DNA of 51,097 bases from Bacteroidales bacterium UBA6397 (GTDB lineage Bacteria; Bacteroidota; Bacteroidia; Bacteroidales; UBA932). The notes under the pieces are model-generated. The model was not told the origin of the DNA and made no database searches. It saw only the letters and a program-made list of their open reading frames with translations. Positions 33,731 through 42,050 of the stretch are shown piece after piece. The first letter of the stretch is position 1; each line of letters begins with the position of its first letter. A program made the translations under genes and the position numbers. The stretch covers positions 102,171 through 153,267 of the forward strand of contig DJQB01000030.1 in assembly GCA_002439875.1 (NCBI GenBank). The letters run 5' to 3'.

Positions 33731-34483
33731 ATGGGAAGAGCGTTTGAATTCCGCAAGGAAAGAAAATTGAAGAGATGGGGCCATATGGCCAAGACCTTCA
33801 CTAAGATTGGAAAGGAGATCACCATCGCTGTAAAGCAGGGCGGTCCTGACGTGGTCGGCAACTCCAGACTCCGGGCCCTCATGGCGGAGGCCAGAAGCGA
33901 GAACATGCCCAAGGACAACATTGAGAAGGCCATCAAGAGAGCCCTTGAGAAGAACCAGGGGGACTTCAAGGAGGTTGTGTTCGAGGGTTACGGCCCTCAT
34001 GGGATCGCCTATCTCGTCGAGACGGCGACCGACAACAACACCCGCACCGTGGCCAACGTAAGAAGCTACTTCACTAAGTGCGGCGGTTCCCTCGGGACCA
34101 GCGGCAGTGTCAGCTTCATGTTCGACCACAAGTGCGTGTTCCGCATCAAGTATAAGGACGGAATGGACATCGACGAGCTTCAGCTCGCCCTCTGCGAATG
34201 CGATGACGACCCTGAGGTGTTCATCGAGGAGCAGGAGGACAAGGACGGAGAAATCACAAAGGATGTTGTGATCTACGGAGCCTACGAGTCCTACGGCGCG
34301 ATCCAGAAGTACATCGAGGACAACGGCTATGAGCTAATTTCCGGAGGATTCGAGAGAATCCCTAATGTTGAGCTGAAAGACGTGACTCCGGAGCAGCGCG
34401 AGACCCTGGACAAACTCACTGATCTTCTGGAGAACGATGACGATGTCACCAACGTCTACAACACGCTGAAACCGGCTGAGTAA
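33731..34483 (+). CDS. yebC: YebC/PmpR-family regulator or translation factor
   Basis: A 250-aa protein that begins MGRAFEFRKERKLKRWGHMAKTFTKIG, the invariant family start. RLRALMAEARSENMPKDNIE, the VEGYGP-like segment VFEGYGPHGIAYLVE, and TNNTRTVANVRSYFTKCGG with LGTSGSVSFMF follow. Members were described as DNA-binding regulators, and more recent work suggests a role in relieving ribosome stalling. It is translated six bases after the TPR protein gene. A perfect terminator lies 20 bp downstream. Confidence 0.94.
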   Translation: MGRAFEFRKERKLKRWGHMAKTFTKIGKEITIAVKQGGPDVVGNSRLRALMAEARSENMPKDNIEKAIKRALEKNQGDFKEVVFEGYGPHGIAYLVETATDNNTRTVANVRSYFTKCGGSLGTSGSVSFMFDHKCVFRIKYKDGMDIDELQLALCECDDDPEVFIEEQEDKDGEITKDVVIYGAYESYGAIQKYIEDNGYELISGGFERIPNVELKDVTPEQRETLDKLTDLLENDDDVTNVYNTLKPAE

Positions 34484-34502
34484 TACTCACTTGAATATTA
34501 GG

Positions 34503-34535
34503 GGCTGACTGAAAGTTGTTTTCAGTCAGCCTTTT
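34503..34535 (+). terminator. Terminator after yebC
   Basis: GGCTGACTGAAA (34503-34514) pairs perfectly with TTTCAGTCAGCC (34520-34531) with a 5-nt loop, followed by TTTTT. Confidence 0.92.
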
Positions 34536-34562
34536 TCTTCATATCATGGGGTCTCATTATGG

Positions 34563-34631
34563 GCGCAAAAAATTTTCCAACAGCAAATTTTTCACGTTAC
34601 AAAAATTTGCCATGGGAAAATTTCTTTGCGC
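34563..34631. repeat. Long AT-rich hairpin, copy 2 (CACGTTAC loop)
   Basis: GCGCAAA (34563-34569) pairs with TTTGCGC (34625-34631), AATTTTCC with GGGAAAATT, and GCAAATTTTT with AAAAATTTGC, around the loop CACGTTAC (34593-34600). The outer, middle and loop plan matches the element at 1476-1551, while the arm sequences differ in a mostly compensatory way. It lies downstream of the yebC terminator, so it is not that gene's terminator. Confidence 0.7.
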
Positions 34632-34718
34632 TATGGGAGACATCAGGGGGTAAAATCATATTCATAAATCTGTATTTTACCACAAGCGACGGGATTTTAC
34701 GATTTTGCGGGCAGGAAT

Positions 34719-34749
34719 TTTGAATGAAACGGGATTCTTGATAAATTTG
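34719..34749 (+). promoter_or_regulatory. Promoter of the methylmalonyl-CoA decarboxylase operon
   Basis: TTTG (34719-34722) and TAAATTTG (34742-34749) are 19 nt apart, a full consensus match. The leader is about 27 nt. Confidence 0.75.
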
Positions 34750-34782
34750 TGATTCTGAAAATTTGATTAAAGTACAGAAAGT

Positions 34783-36345
34783 ATGAGCATCCAGCAGGAT
34801 AACATCAAAAAACTGGTCGAGCGCAGGGCCGTGGCCAGGATGGGCGGAGGCCAGAAAAGGATCGACGCCCAGCACGCGAAAGGTAAGCTGACTGCGAGGG
34901 AAAGACTCGCGCTGCTGCTTGACGAAGGAAGTTTCGAGGAATTCGATATGTTTGTCCGTCACCGCTGCACGAACTTCGGAATGGAGAGGCAGCATTTCGA
35001 TGGAGACGGGGTTGTCACAGGACAGGGCACAATTGACGGACGTCTGGTTTATGTGGCGGCTCAGGACTTCACAGTCTCGGGAGGATCCCTCTCGAAGACG
35101 ATGGCCGAGAAGATCTGCAAGGTACAGGATCTGGCCACAAGAAACGGAGCTCCGTTTATCTGCCTTAACGACTCCGGTGGGGCGCGAATCCAGGAGGGAG
35201 TCGATGCGCTCGCGGGCTACGGTGAAATATTCGAAAGGAATATTCTCGCGTCGGGAGTTATCCCGCAGATTTCAGGAATATTCGGTCCTTGCGCTGGCGG
35301 AGCGGTCTACTCCCCTGCCCTCACTGACTTCACGGTGATGGTCAAGAACACATCCTACATGTTCCTCACCGGCCCGGCTGTCGTTAAAAGCGTCCTCGGA
35401 GAGGTTGTCTCGCAGGAGGAACTCGGCGGAGCCAGTGTGCACGCCTCCAAGAGCGGAGTGGCGCATTTCGCGGCAGAGAACGAGCAGGAAGGAATCAACA
35501 CAATCAAGGAACTCCTCAGCTACATTCCTCAGAACAACATGGAAGAGGCTCCAAGGGTTCCGACCAATGATCCTGTCGGCAGGGTTGACGACTCACTCAA
35601 CGAGATCATCCCGGACAACCCGAACCAGGCCTACGACATGTACAAGGTCATCACGAGCATCGTGGATGACGGGAAGTTCTTCGAGCTCCACAAGGAGTTC
35701 GCCAAGAACATCATCGTAGGATTCGCCCACATGAACGGCCGGAGCGTCGGCATCGTGGCCAACCAGCCTAAGATGCTCGCTGGAGTGCTGGACATCAACG
35801 CCTCACGCAAGGGAGCCCGCTTCGTGCGCTTCTGCGACGCGTTCAACATCCCGATCGTCTCACTCGTGGACGTGCCGGGATTCCTCCCTGGAACCCAGCA
35901 GGAGTACGGAGCCGTCATCACAAACGGAGCCAAACTGCTCTACGCCTACGGTGAGGCCACAGTCCCTAAAGTAACAGTAGAGCTTCGCAAGAGCTACGGT
36001 GGTTCCTACATCGTGATGAGCAGCAAGCATCTGCGCGCCGACCTTGTCTACGCATGGCCATCGGCCCAGATCGCCGTGATGGGAGCGGACGGAGCTGTCA
36101 ATGTGCTCTACGCCAAGGACATCAAGGCAGTTGAGGATCCAGCGGAGCAGCAAAAGATCCGTGCCGCAAAGAAAGAGGAGTACGAAGAACTCTTCAATAA
36201 TCCTTACCAGGCCGCGGAAAAAGGCTACATCGACGATGTGATCGAGCCTCGCAACACCCGTTTCCGCATCATCAGGGCCCTTGAGCAGCTGGCCGGAAAG
36301 AAGCAGCAGATGCCCGCCAAGAAACACGACAATCTTCCTCTGTAG
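34783..36345 (+). CDS. mmdA: Methylmalonyl-CoA decarboxylase alpha subunit (carboxyltransferase)
   Basis: A 520-aa member of the acyl-CoA carboxyltransferase family that moves the carboxyl group of methylmalonyl-CoA to biotin. Visible segments are the basic N-terminal GGGQKRIDAQHAKGKLTARE, the acyl-CoA-binding LNDSGGARIQEGVDAL and ISGIFGPCAGGAVYSPALTD region, and the biotin-side LVDVPGFLPGTQQE with GGSYIVMSSKHLRAD. It could by sequence alone be a propionyl-CoA carboxylase beta subunit. The following three genes (membrane delta, biotin carrier, sodium-pump beta) and the absence of biotin carboxylase argue for the decarboxylase. Confidence 0.92.
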   Translation: MSIQQDNIKKLVERRAVARMGGGQKRIDAQHAKGKLTARERLALLLDEGSFEEFDMFVRHRCTNFGMERQHFDGDGVVTGQGTIDGRLVYVAAQDFTVSGGSLSKTMAEKICKVQDLATRNGAPFICLNDSGGARIQEGVDALAGYGEIFERNILASGVIPQISGIFGPCAGGAVYSPALTDFTVMVKNTSYMFLTGPAVVKSVLGEVVSQEELGGASVHASKSGVAHFAAENEQEGINTIKELLSYIPQNNMEEAPRVPTNDPVGRVDDSLNEIIPDNPNQAYDMYKVITSIVDDGKFFELHKEFAKNIIVGFAHMNGRSVGIVANQPKMLAGVLDINASRKGARFVRFCDAFNIPIVSLVDVPGFLPGTQQEYGAVITNGAKLLYAYGEATVPKVTVELRKSYGGSYIVMSSKHLRADLVYAWPSAQIAVMGADGAVNVLYAKDIKAVEDPAEQQKIRAAKKEEYEELFNNPYQAAEKGYIDDVIEPRNTRFRIIRALEQLAGKKQQMPAKKHDNLPL

Positions 36346-36350
36346 CGATT

Positions 36351-37274
36351 ATGAAGAGATTAGGACAATTACTTTTATCGGTCGTCTTTCTGCTCTCCGG
36401 GCTGGGGCTCCGCGCACAGAACCTGGCGGATCTGAGAATCGGAGAGGTTCTCGTGGAGAACACGAACGGACTTACGGACGGCTACGGACAGCGGACCGGC
36501 TGGATCGAGATCTTCAACAATTCCTACGGAAGCGTGAAGTTCGCCGGCTGCTACCTGTCCGATGACAAGGACAACCTAGGGAAGTATCATATTCCCGCAT
36601 CCGATGCTTCGACAACTCTGAAACCACGCCAGAGCGTTGTCTTCTACGCAAGCGGGAACGCCTCACAGGGAACTTATTACACCAATTTCACCCTGCGCAA
36701 CGGTTCCACAATCTATCTCGTCAGCAACGATGGACGCACAGTCATCGACACTCTTGACATCCCGGCTGACCTTCCTGCTGACTGTTCCGTGGTCAAGGTC
36801 CCGACTGGAGTCAAGATGATGGATTTCGAGACTAGACTCACCTCACAACCTACTCCGGGATCCTATAACGGGGATGTGGACGCGAAGACCAATAGCCAGA
36901 TAATGAAAGAGAAAGACCCGCACGGATGGGTTCTCACACTGATTTCAGTGTCGACCGTGTTCATCGCGCTCACCATCCTTGCGTTCATCTTCGGCTGGAT
37001 CGGCAACGCCAACAAAAAAGCTGCCGCACCGAAACCGGCAAAGGCGGCAAAACCTTCCAGGAATGTGAATATGACTCCGGAGGTCGCCGCAGCGATCTCG
37101 ATGGCTCTCTCGCAGGAATTCGGAGGAGAGGTCTATGCGGCCATCGCGATGGCGCTTGACGACTACCTCGGCGGAGGAATCCACGACGAGGAAAGCTTCG
37201 TCATCACGATCCGCCCGTCAAAGAACAGCAATTGGAACGATAAGGTACAGAATTTCAGACAATTACCAAGATAA
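36351..37274 (+). CDS. mmdD: OadG-type delta subunit of methylmalonyl-CoA decarboxylase, fused to a lamin-tail domain
   Basis: A 307-aa protein with three parts. A signal peptide (1-23, RLGQLLLSVVFLLSGLGL) comes first. Next is a beta-sandwich lamin-tail (LTD) domain at about 27-175 with IGEVLVENTNGLTD, GWIEIFNNSYGSVKFAGCYL and SQPTPGSYN. A membrane helix (WVLTLISVSTVFIALTILAF, about 192-213) with the OadG-like cytoplasmic tail follows, and then a short region EVAAAISMALSQEFGGEVYA. In classical systems the delta/gamma subunit is 80-120 aa with one helix and holds the complex together; the extracytoplasmic LTD domain is an addition. It lies five bases after mmdA. Confidence 0.85.
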   Translation: MKRLGQLLLSVVFLLSGLGLRAQNLADLRIGEVLVENTNGLTDGYGQRTGWIEIFNNSYGSVKFAGCYLSDDKDNLGKYHIPASDASTTLKPRQSVVFYASGNASQGTYYTNFTLRNGSTIYLVSNDGRTVIDTLDIPADLPADCSVVKVPTGVKMMDFETRLTSQPTPGSYNGDVDAKTNSQIMKEKDPHGWVLTLISVSTVFIALTILAFIFGWIGNANKKAAAPKPAKAAKPSRNVNMTPEVAAAISMALSQEFGGEVYAAIAMALDDYLGGGIHDEESFVITIRPSKNSNWNDKVQNFRQLPR

Positions 37275-37282
37275 TAAAATTA

Positions 37283-37726
37283 ATGAATATGAAATCTTAC
37301 AAATTCAGGATCAACGGCAACGAGTACAACGTTGAGATCAATTCAGTGGAAGGGAACATCGCGGATGTCACGGTGAACGGAGCGGCTTATCAAGTCGAGA
37401 TGGAGAACGCTTCCGCACCAGTCCAAAAACCGGTTCAGGCACCTGCCACGGCAGCCGCTCCGGCAACTACTGCCGCAGCACCTGCACCGAAACCGGCAAC
37501 CCCTGCAGGAACAGGCAAACCGGTGACATCCCCTCTCCCAGGCGTGATCATCGAGATTTCCGTAAAGGAAGGCCAGGCCGTGAAAGCCGGTCAGAAAGTG
37601 GCCGTCCTTGAGGCGATGAAGATGGAGAACGAGATCCAGGCCCCGTCTGACGGAACCGTCACCGCCATCCTCGTGAACAAGGGCGACTCAGTCCTCGAAG
37701 GCGCAGAAATCGTCAAGATAGCATAG
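37283..37726 (+). CDS. mmdC: Biotin carrier (gamma) subunit of methylmalonyl-CoA decarboxylase
   Basis: A 147-aa biotinyl carrier protein. An N-terminal MKSYKFRINGNEYNVEI segment (with a possible start at the second ATG, 37289) forms a small beta domain. A flexible Ala/Pro-rich linker (44-80) lets the arm swing, and the biotinyl domain follows with EAMKMEN; Lys113 is the biotinylation site. Glycine and hydrophobic positions of the barrel (GVIIEISVKEGQAVKAGQKV) are intact. It shuttles the carboxyl group from MmdA to MmdB. Confidence 0.93.
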   Translation: MNMKSYKFRINGNEYNVEINSVEGNIADVTVNGAAYQVEMENASAPVQKPVQAPATAAAPATTAAAPAPKPATPAGTGKPVTSPLPGVIIEISVKEGQAVKAGQKVAVLEAMKMENEIQAPSDGTVTAILVNKGDSVLEGAEIVKIA

Positions 37727-37730
37727 AAGG

Positions 37731-38873
37731 ATGGACATCATATTCGAAAGTCTAAGACAGTTCTGGTACTTCACCGGGTTCGCCAACGCGACTTGGCAGA
37801 ATCTGGTGATGATCCTGATCGGTATTGTGTTCATCACGCTGGCCATCAAGAAGGAATGGGAGCCGCTCCTGCTCGTTCCGATCGGATTCGGAATGATCAT
37901 CGGCAACATTCCGATGTTCCCGGGACTGAACATCGGAGTCTATGAGGACGGATCCGTGCTGAACATTCTGTACCAAGGCGTGAAGCAGGGCTGGTACCCG
38001 CCTTTAATATTCCTCGGAATCGGAGCGATGACTGATTTCTCCGCCCTGATTTCACAGCCAAGGCTTCTGCTCATAGGGGCCGCCGCCCAGATGGGAATAT
38101 TCGGGGCATATCTGCTCGCCCTCGCCCTTGGGTTCGACCCGAATCAGGCCGGAGCCATCGGCATCATCGGAGGAGCGGACGGTCCTACGGCCATATTCCT
38201 CTCCTCGCAGCTTGCTCCGGATCTGATGGGAGCGATCGCTGTGAGCGCATATTCATATATGGCACTTGTGCCGGTCATCCAAAGACCTATAATGCTTGCG
38301 TTGACTACCAAAAAGGAACGCTTGATAAGGATGCCTGCCGCGAGACAGGTCAGCCAGAAGGAGAAGATAATCTTCCCTATCGTCGGCTTCCTCCTCACCG
38401 CCTTCATCGTACCTTCAGGACTTCCTCTTTTGGGAATGTTGTTCTTCGGCAATCTTCTGAAAGAGAGCGGAGTGACAAGGCGTCTGGCCGAGACCGCCCG
38501 CGGTCCGCTGATTGACGTTGTGACCACCCTCATCGGTCTTACCGTAGGAGCCTCCACCCAGGCGGACAAGTTCCTCAGCGGGAACTCGGTCAAGATATTC
38601 ATTCTTGGTCTGCTGTCATTCGTGATCGCCACGACATGCGGAGTGCTGTTCGTGAAGATCTGGAACCTGTTCCTGAAGGGCGACCGGAAGATCAATCCGC
38701 TGATTGGCAACGCCGGTGTGTCCGCCGTGCCGGACAGCGCCCGTGTCTCCGAGATTGTCGGCAGGGAGTCCGACCCGGACAACCATCTTCTGATGCACGC
38801 CATGGGACCGAATGTCGCCGGGGTCATCGGATCAGCGGTCGCCGCCGGAATCCTGCTCGGCTTCCTCGGATAA
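37731..38873 (+). CDS. mmdB: Sodium-pumping beta subunit of methylmalonyl-CoA decarboxylase
   Basis: A 380-aa membrane protein with about 9-11 helices that decarboxylates carboxybiotin and exports sodium. The hallmark GGADGPTAIF (147-156) contains Asp150, which corresponds to the Asp203 sodium and proton site of Klebsiella OadB. Also seen are IGFGMIIGNIPM, LIFLGIGAMTDFSALIS and HAMGPNVAGVIGSA. It starts four bases after the biotin carrier gene. The four-gene set is complete, so the complex should couple propionate formation to a sodium gradient. Confidence 0.94.
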   Translation: MDIIFESLRQFWYFTGFANATWQNLVMILIGIVFITLAIKKEWEPLLLVPIGFGMIIGNIPMFPGLNIGVYEDGSVLNILYQGVKQGWYPPLIFLGIGAMTDFSALISQPRLLLIGAAAQMGIFGAYLLALALGFDPNQAGAIGIIGGADGPTAIFLSSQLAPDLMGAIAVSAYSYMALVPVIQRPIMLALTTKKERLIRMPAARQVSQKEKIIFPIVGFLLTAFIVPSGLPLLGMLFFGNLLKESGVTRRLAETARGPLIDVVTTLIGLTVGASTQADKFLSGNSVKIFILGLLSFVIATTCGVLFVKIWNLFLKGDRKINPLIGNAGVSAVPDSARVSEIVGRESDPDNHLLMHAMGPNVAGVIGSAVAAGILLGFLG

Positions 38874-38933
38874 ACAAGCACGGCAAAAAGACGGAATACA
38901 CTCGTTCCGAATTTTCATCTTACACAACACAAG

Positions 38934-38970
38934 GAAAGTTGAGGCATTCGCTTCAACTTTCTTGTTTATT
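38934..38970 (+). terminator. Terminator of the decarboxylase operon
   Basis: GAAAGTTGA (38934-38942) pairs with TCAACTTTC (38953-38961), followed by TTGTTTATT. An additional weak stem, CGGAA (38892-38896) with TTCCG (38905-38909), precedes it. Confidence 0.78.
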
Positions 38971-39003
38971 TAGTATATATGTTAAAAGATTAATCTAAAA
39001 TGT

Positions 39004-39034
39004 TTTGCCAAGAGGGTTCTTTTGGTTATATTTG
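39004..39034 (+). promoter_or_regulatory. Promoter of the V-type ATPase operon
   Basis: TTTG (39004-39007) and TATATTTG (39027-39034) are 19 nt apart, an exact consensus match. The start near 39041 leaves a leader of about 25 nt. The V-ATPase therefore has its own promoter and does not depend on read-through from the decarboxylase operon. Confidence 0.78.
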
Positions 39035-39065
39035 TAGGATTAAGAAATCAACACACAATTCATAA

Positions 39066-39674
39066 ATGGAAAACAAGCTACAGGAACTGACCGACAAGCT
39101 CTACAAGGAGGGACTGTCAAAAGGTAAGGAAGAAGGCGAGGCCATCCTTGCCAAGGCCAACGAGAAGGCCGCAGAAATCGTTGAAGAGGCAAAAAAACAG
39201 GCCGAGGCCATACTTATGAAAGCCAGAAGGGAGGCGGACGACTACCAGGCGAAAGTGGAGGGAGACGTGAAGATGGCAGCAGCGCAGAGCCTCCAGGCCA
39301 CCAAAAAGGACATCGAGAACCTTATGGTCGGAAAGATGACAGACAAGCAGGTCTCATCAGCACTCTCGTCAGCCGGTTTCGTCAAGGAGATCATCAAGGC
39401 CGTGGCAGAGAAATTCAACGCCGAGGAGGCCGAGGATCTCAACATCGTGCTTCCTGAAAGCCTCAAGAAAGAGCTTGAGCCTTTTGTCAGCGGCGAGTTG
39501 GCGGGCATCCTCAAGGGCGGGGTCACAGCGGAGTTTTCCAAGAAGGTCGCCGGCGGGTTCACCATCGGACCTAAGGACGGCTCTTATTTCATCAGCCTAA
39601 CCGACGAGACGTTCAAGTCCCTGATCGGCGACTACCTCAGACCTGCCACACGCAAGATTCTCTTCGGCGAGTAA
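39066..39674 (+). CDS. atpE: V-type ATPase subunit E
   Basis: A 202-aa peripheral stalk subunit. The N-terminal half is a long charged coiled coil (KGKEEGEAILAKANEKAAEI through ARREADDYQAKVEG), and the C-terminal half is a globular domain that binds the catalytic head (KKELEPFVSGELAGILKG, GSYFISLTDETFKSLIGDYL). First gene of the operon. A subunit F or G gene is not present, as in other Bacteroidetes V-ATPase operons. Confidence 0.88.
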   Translation: MENKLQELTDKLYKEGLSKGKEEGEAILAKANEKAAEIVEEAKKQAEAILMKARREADDYQAKVEGDVKMAAAQSLQATKKDIENLMVGKMTDKQVSSALSSAGFVKEIIKAVAEKFNAEEAEDLNIVLPESLKKELEPFVSGELAGILKGGVTAEFSKKVAGGFTIGPKDGSYFISLTDETFKSLIGDYLRPATRKILFGE

Positions 39675-40276
39675 TGAACAACTACGAGTACATAATCTCC
39701 AGCCTTCCGGCCATCTCGCTTGACTGGAAGTTCGGGGAGGGCACGTCCTTCGACACCTACGTCGGATGGATCAAGTCCCAGCTGAGCGGCTCCGACATCA
39801 AGGTCGTGGACCGTCTGCTGGACGGATTCAAGGACGAGAACCTTAACCGGGAGTTCTACGAGGCCGCCCTGAAGGACAGCGACAGGTTCCTTAAGGAATA
39901 TTTCACCTTCGACCTGAACGTGCGCAACGGCAAGGCCCGCTTCCTGAACAAGGCATTCGAGAGGCCGCTGGATCAGGACACGATCCAGTTGGACACCGGT
40001 GAGTTCGCGGAAGGCCAGAGGCTCGAGGAGGCGCTGAACGCCCCCGACCTTCTGTCCCGCGAGCGTGGTCTGGATTCCCTGATGTGGGACAAGATCAATG
40101 AGATCACCACGTTCAACTACTTCGACCTTGACGCCATCCTCGGCTTCATCGCCAGACTGCGCATCATCGGCAGATGGTTCGCCCTCGACGAGAAGACCGG
40201 GCGCGAGATGTTCCGCCGCCTCGTGGACGAGGTAAGAGGCACCTTCAAGGGCGTGAAATACGAACCTGCAAAATAG
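39674..40276 (+). CDS. DUF2764 protein, putative V-ATPase subunit C equivalent
   Basis: A 200-aa protein of PF10962, found in Bacteroidetes-type V-ATPase operons between E and A. It begins MNNYEYIISSLPAISLDW and has FLKEYFTFDLNVRNGKARFL and YFDLDAILGFIARLRIIGRW in the middle and end. Its start overlaps the previous stop by one base. Position and helical character suggest the central-stalk connector played by subunit C in archaeal-type ATPases; this is inferred from context, not shown. Confidence 0.87.
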   Translation: MNNYEYIISSLPAISLDWKFGEGTSFDTYVGWIKSQLSGSDIKVVDRLLDGFKDENLNREFYEAALKDSDRFLKEYFTFDLNVRNGKARFLNKAFERPLDQDTIQLDTGEFAEGQRLEEALNAPDLLSRERGLDSLMWDKINEITTFNYFDLDAILGFIARLRIIGRWFALDEKTGREMFRRLVDEVRGTFKGVKYEPAK

Positions 40277-40295
40277 AAAATTGAAATAACTGAAT

Positions 40296-42050
40296 ATGAA
40301 GACAAAAGGAAAGGTAACAGGAATTGTTTCCAACCTTGTGACGGTTCAGGTGGACGGACCTGTGGCGGAGAATGAGCTCTGCTACATCACCCTTGCGGGT
40401 ACTCCCCTCCTTGCCGAGGTCATCAAGGTGAACGGTGACAAGGCCTCGGTCCAGGTGTTCGAAAGCACCCGTGGACTGAAAAACGGAGACCCTGTGGAGT
40501 TCGAAGGCAGGATGCTTGAGGTGACCCTCGGCCCTGGCCTTCTTTCCAGTGTCTATGACGGTCTCCAGAACAATCTGGCCACGATGGAAGGCGTGTTCCT
40601 CAAAAGAGGAGAGTACACAGACCCTCTGGACCACACTAAACTCTGGGACTTCACCCCGATCGCCAAGGTTGGAGACAAGGTCGTCGCCGCCGACTGGCTT
40701 GGAGAGGTGAAGGAAGGCTGGTTGCCTCACAAGATCATGGTCCCGTTCTCATTCAAAGGGGAATATACCGTGAAGAAAATCGCAGAGGCCGGGAAGTACA
40801 ACATCGACATGGTTGTCGCCGTGCTGACCGACACCGAAGGCGAGGAACATTTCGTCACCATGACCCAGAAATGGCCGGTCAAGGTCGCCGTCAAGGCCTA
40901 CAAGGAAAAACCTAGGCCACAGAAGATCATGGAGACCGGTGTCCGCTGCATCGACACGTTCAATCCTATCGCCGAGGGCGGCACCGGATTCATCCCGGGG
41001 CCTTTCGGCTGCGGCAAGACCGTGCTCCAGCACGCAATCGCCAAGCAGGGTGAGGCCGACGTGATCGTGATGGCCGCCTGCGGAGAGCGCGCCAACGAGG
41101 TCGTGGAGATATTCACAGAGTTCCCTGAACTCATCGACCCTCACACCGGCCGCCACCTGATGGAGCGCACCACCATCATCTGCAACACCTCGAACATGCC
41201 TGTCGCCGCCCGTGAGGCCTCGGTCTACACGGCTATGACGATCTGTGAATATTACAGGGCGATGGGTCTTAAGTGCCTTCTGCTCGCGGACTCGACCTCC
41301 CGTTGGGCACAGGCCCTGAGGGAGATGTCCAACCGTATGGAGGAACTTCCTGGAGCCGACGCGTTCCCGGTTGACCTCTCGGCCATCATCTCGAACTTCT
41401 ACGCCCGCGCCGGGATGGTGGTCCTGAACAACGGCAAGACCGGAGCCGTCACCTTCATCGGAACGGTGTCCCCTGCCGGAGGAAACCTCAAGGAGCCTGT
41501 GACCGAATCCACCAAGAAAGCAGCAAGGTGCTTCTACGGACTGGAGCAGAACCGCGCCGACCAGAAGAGGTACCCTGCCGTCAACCCGATCGAGTCATAT
41601 TCAAAGTACCTTGAATATCCTGAGATCATCTCATGGCTCGACGAGCAGGTGGAGCATGGCTGGGTGGCCAATGTGATCAAGGCAAAAAATCTCCTGCGCA
41701 AAGGCCGCGAGGCGAACGAGCAGATAAACATCCTCGGTGACGATGGAGTTCCGGTAGCGTACCACGTAAGTTTCTGGAAATCAGAACTCATCGACTTCGT
41801 GTTCCTGCAGCAGGACGCATTCGACGAGACTGACGCGCTCTGCCCTATGGACCGCCAGAAGTATATGCTGGACCTCGTTCTGGACATCTGCGACATCGAT
41901 TTCGACTTCGAGGATTTCGAGAAATGCCGCGAGTTTTTCAAGGAACTCATCAACGAACTGCGCCAGATGAACTACACCAAGTTCCACAGCGAGGAATTCG
42001 AGAACTATGCTAAGAAGATCAACAAACTGATTGAAGACTATGGCAAATAA
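40296..42050 (+). CDS. atpA: V-type ATPase catalytic subunit A
   Basis: The 584-aa catalytic subunit of the ATP-hydrolysing head. It has the P-loop GPFGCGKT (235-242), the large non-homologous insertion at about 115-200 characteristic of A-type catalytic subunits, FPELIDPHTGRHLMERT and the LLADSTSRWAQALREMSNRM region. The C-terminal helical domain is intact. Its last 11 bases overlap subunit B. Confidence 0.96.
   Translation: MKTKGKVTGIVSNLVTVQVDGPVAENELCYITLAGTPLLAEVIKVNGDKASVQVFESTRGLKNGDPVEFEGRMLEVTLGPGLLSSVYDGLQNNLATMEGVFLKRGEYTDPLDHTKLWDFTPIAKVGDKVVAADWLGEVKEGWLPHKIMVPFSFKGEYTVKKIAEAGKYNIDMVVAVLTDTEGEEHFVTMTQKWPVKVAVKAYKEKPRPQKIMETGVRCIDTFNPIAEGGTGFIPGPFGCGKTVLQHAIAKQGEADVIVMAACGERANEVVEIFTEFPELIDPHTGRHLMERTTIICNTSNMPVAAREASVYTAMTICEYYRAMGLKCLLLADSTSRWAQALREMSNRMEELPGADAFPVDLSAIISNFYARAGMVVLNNGKTGAVTFIGTVSPAGGNLKEPVTESTKKAARCFYGLEQNRADQKRYPAVNPIESYSKYLEYPEIISWLDEQVEHGWVANVIKAKNLLRKGREANEQINILGDDGVPVAYHVSFWKSELIDFVFLQQDAFDETDALCPMDRQKYMLDLVLDICDIDFDFEDFEKCREFFKELINELRQMNYTKFHSEEFENYAKKINKLIEDYGK

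Noticed and set aside
34783..36345. Propionyl-CoA carboxylase beta subunit instead of decarboxylase alpha
   Set aside because: Sequence alone allows it, but a biotin carboxylase is absent and the next three genes are the delta, gamma and sodium-pump beta subunits of the decarboxylase.
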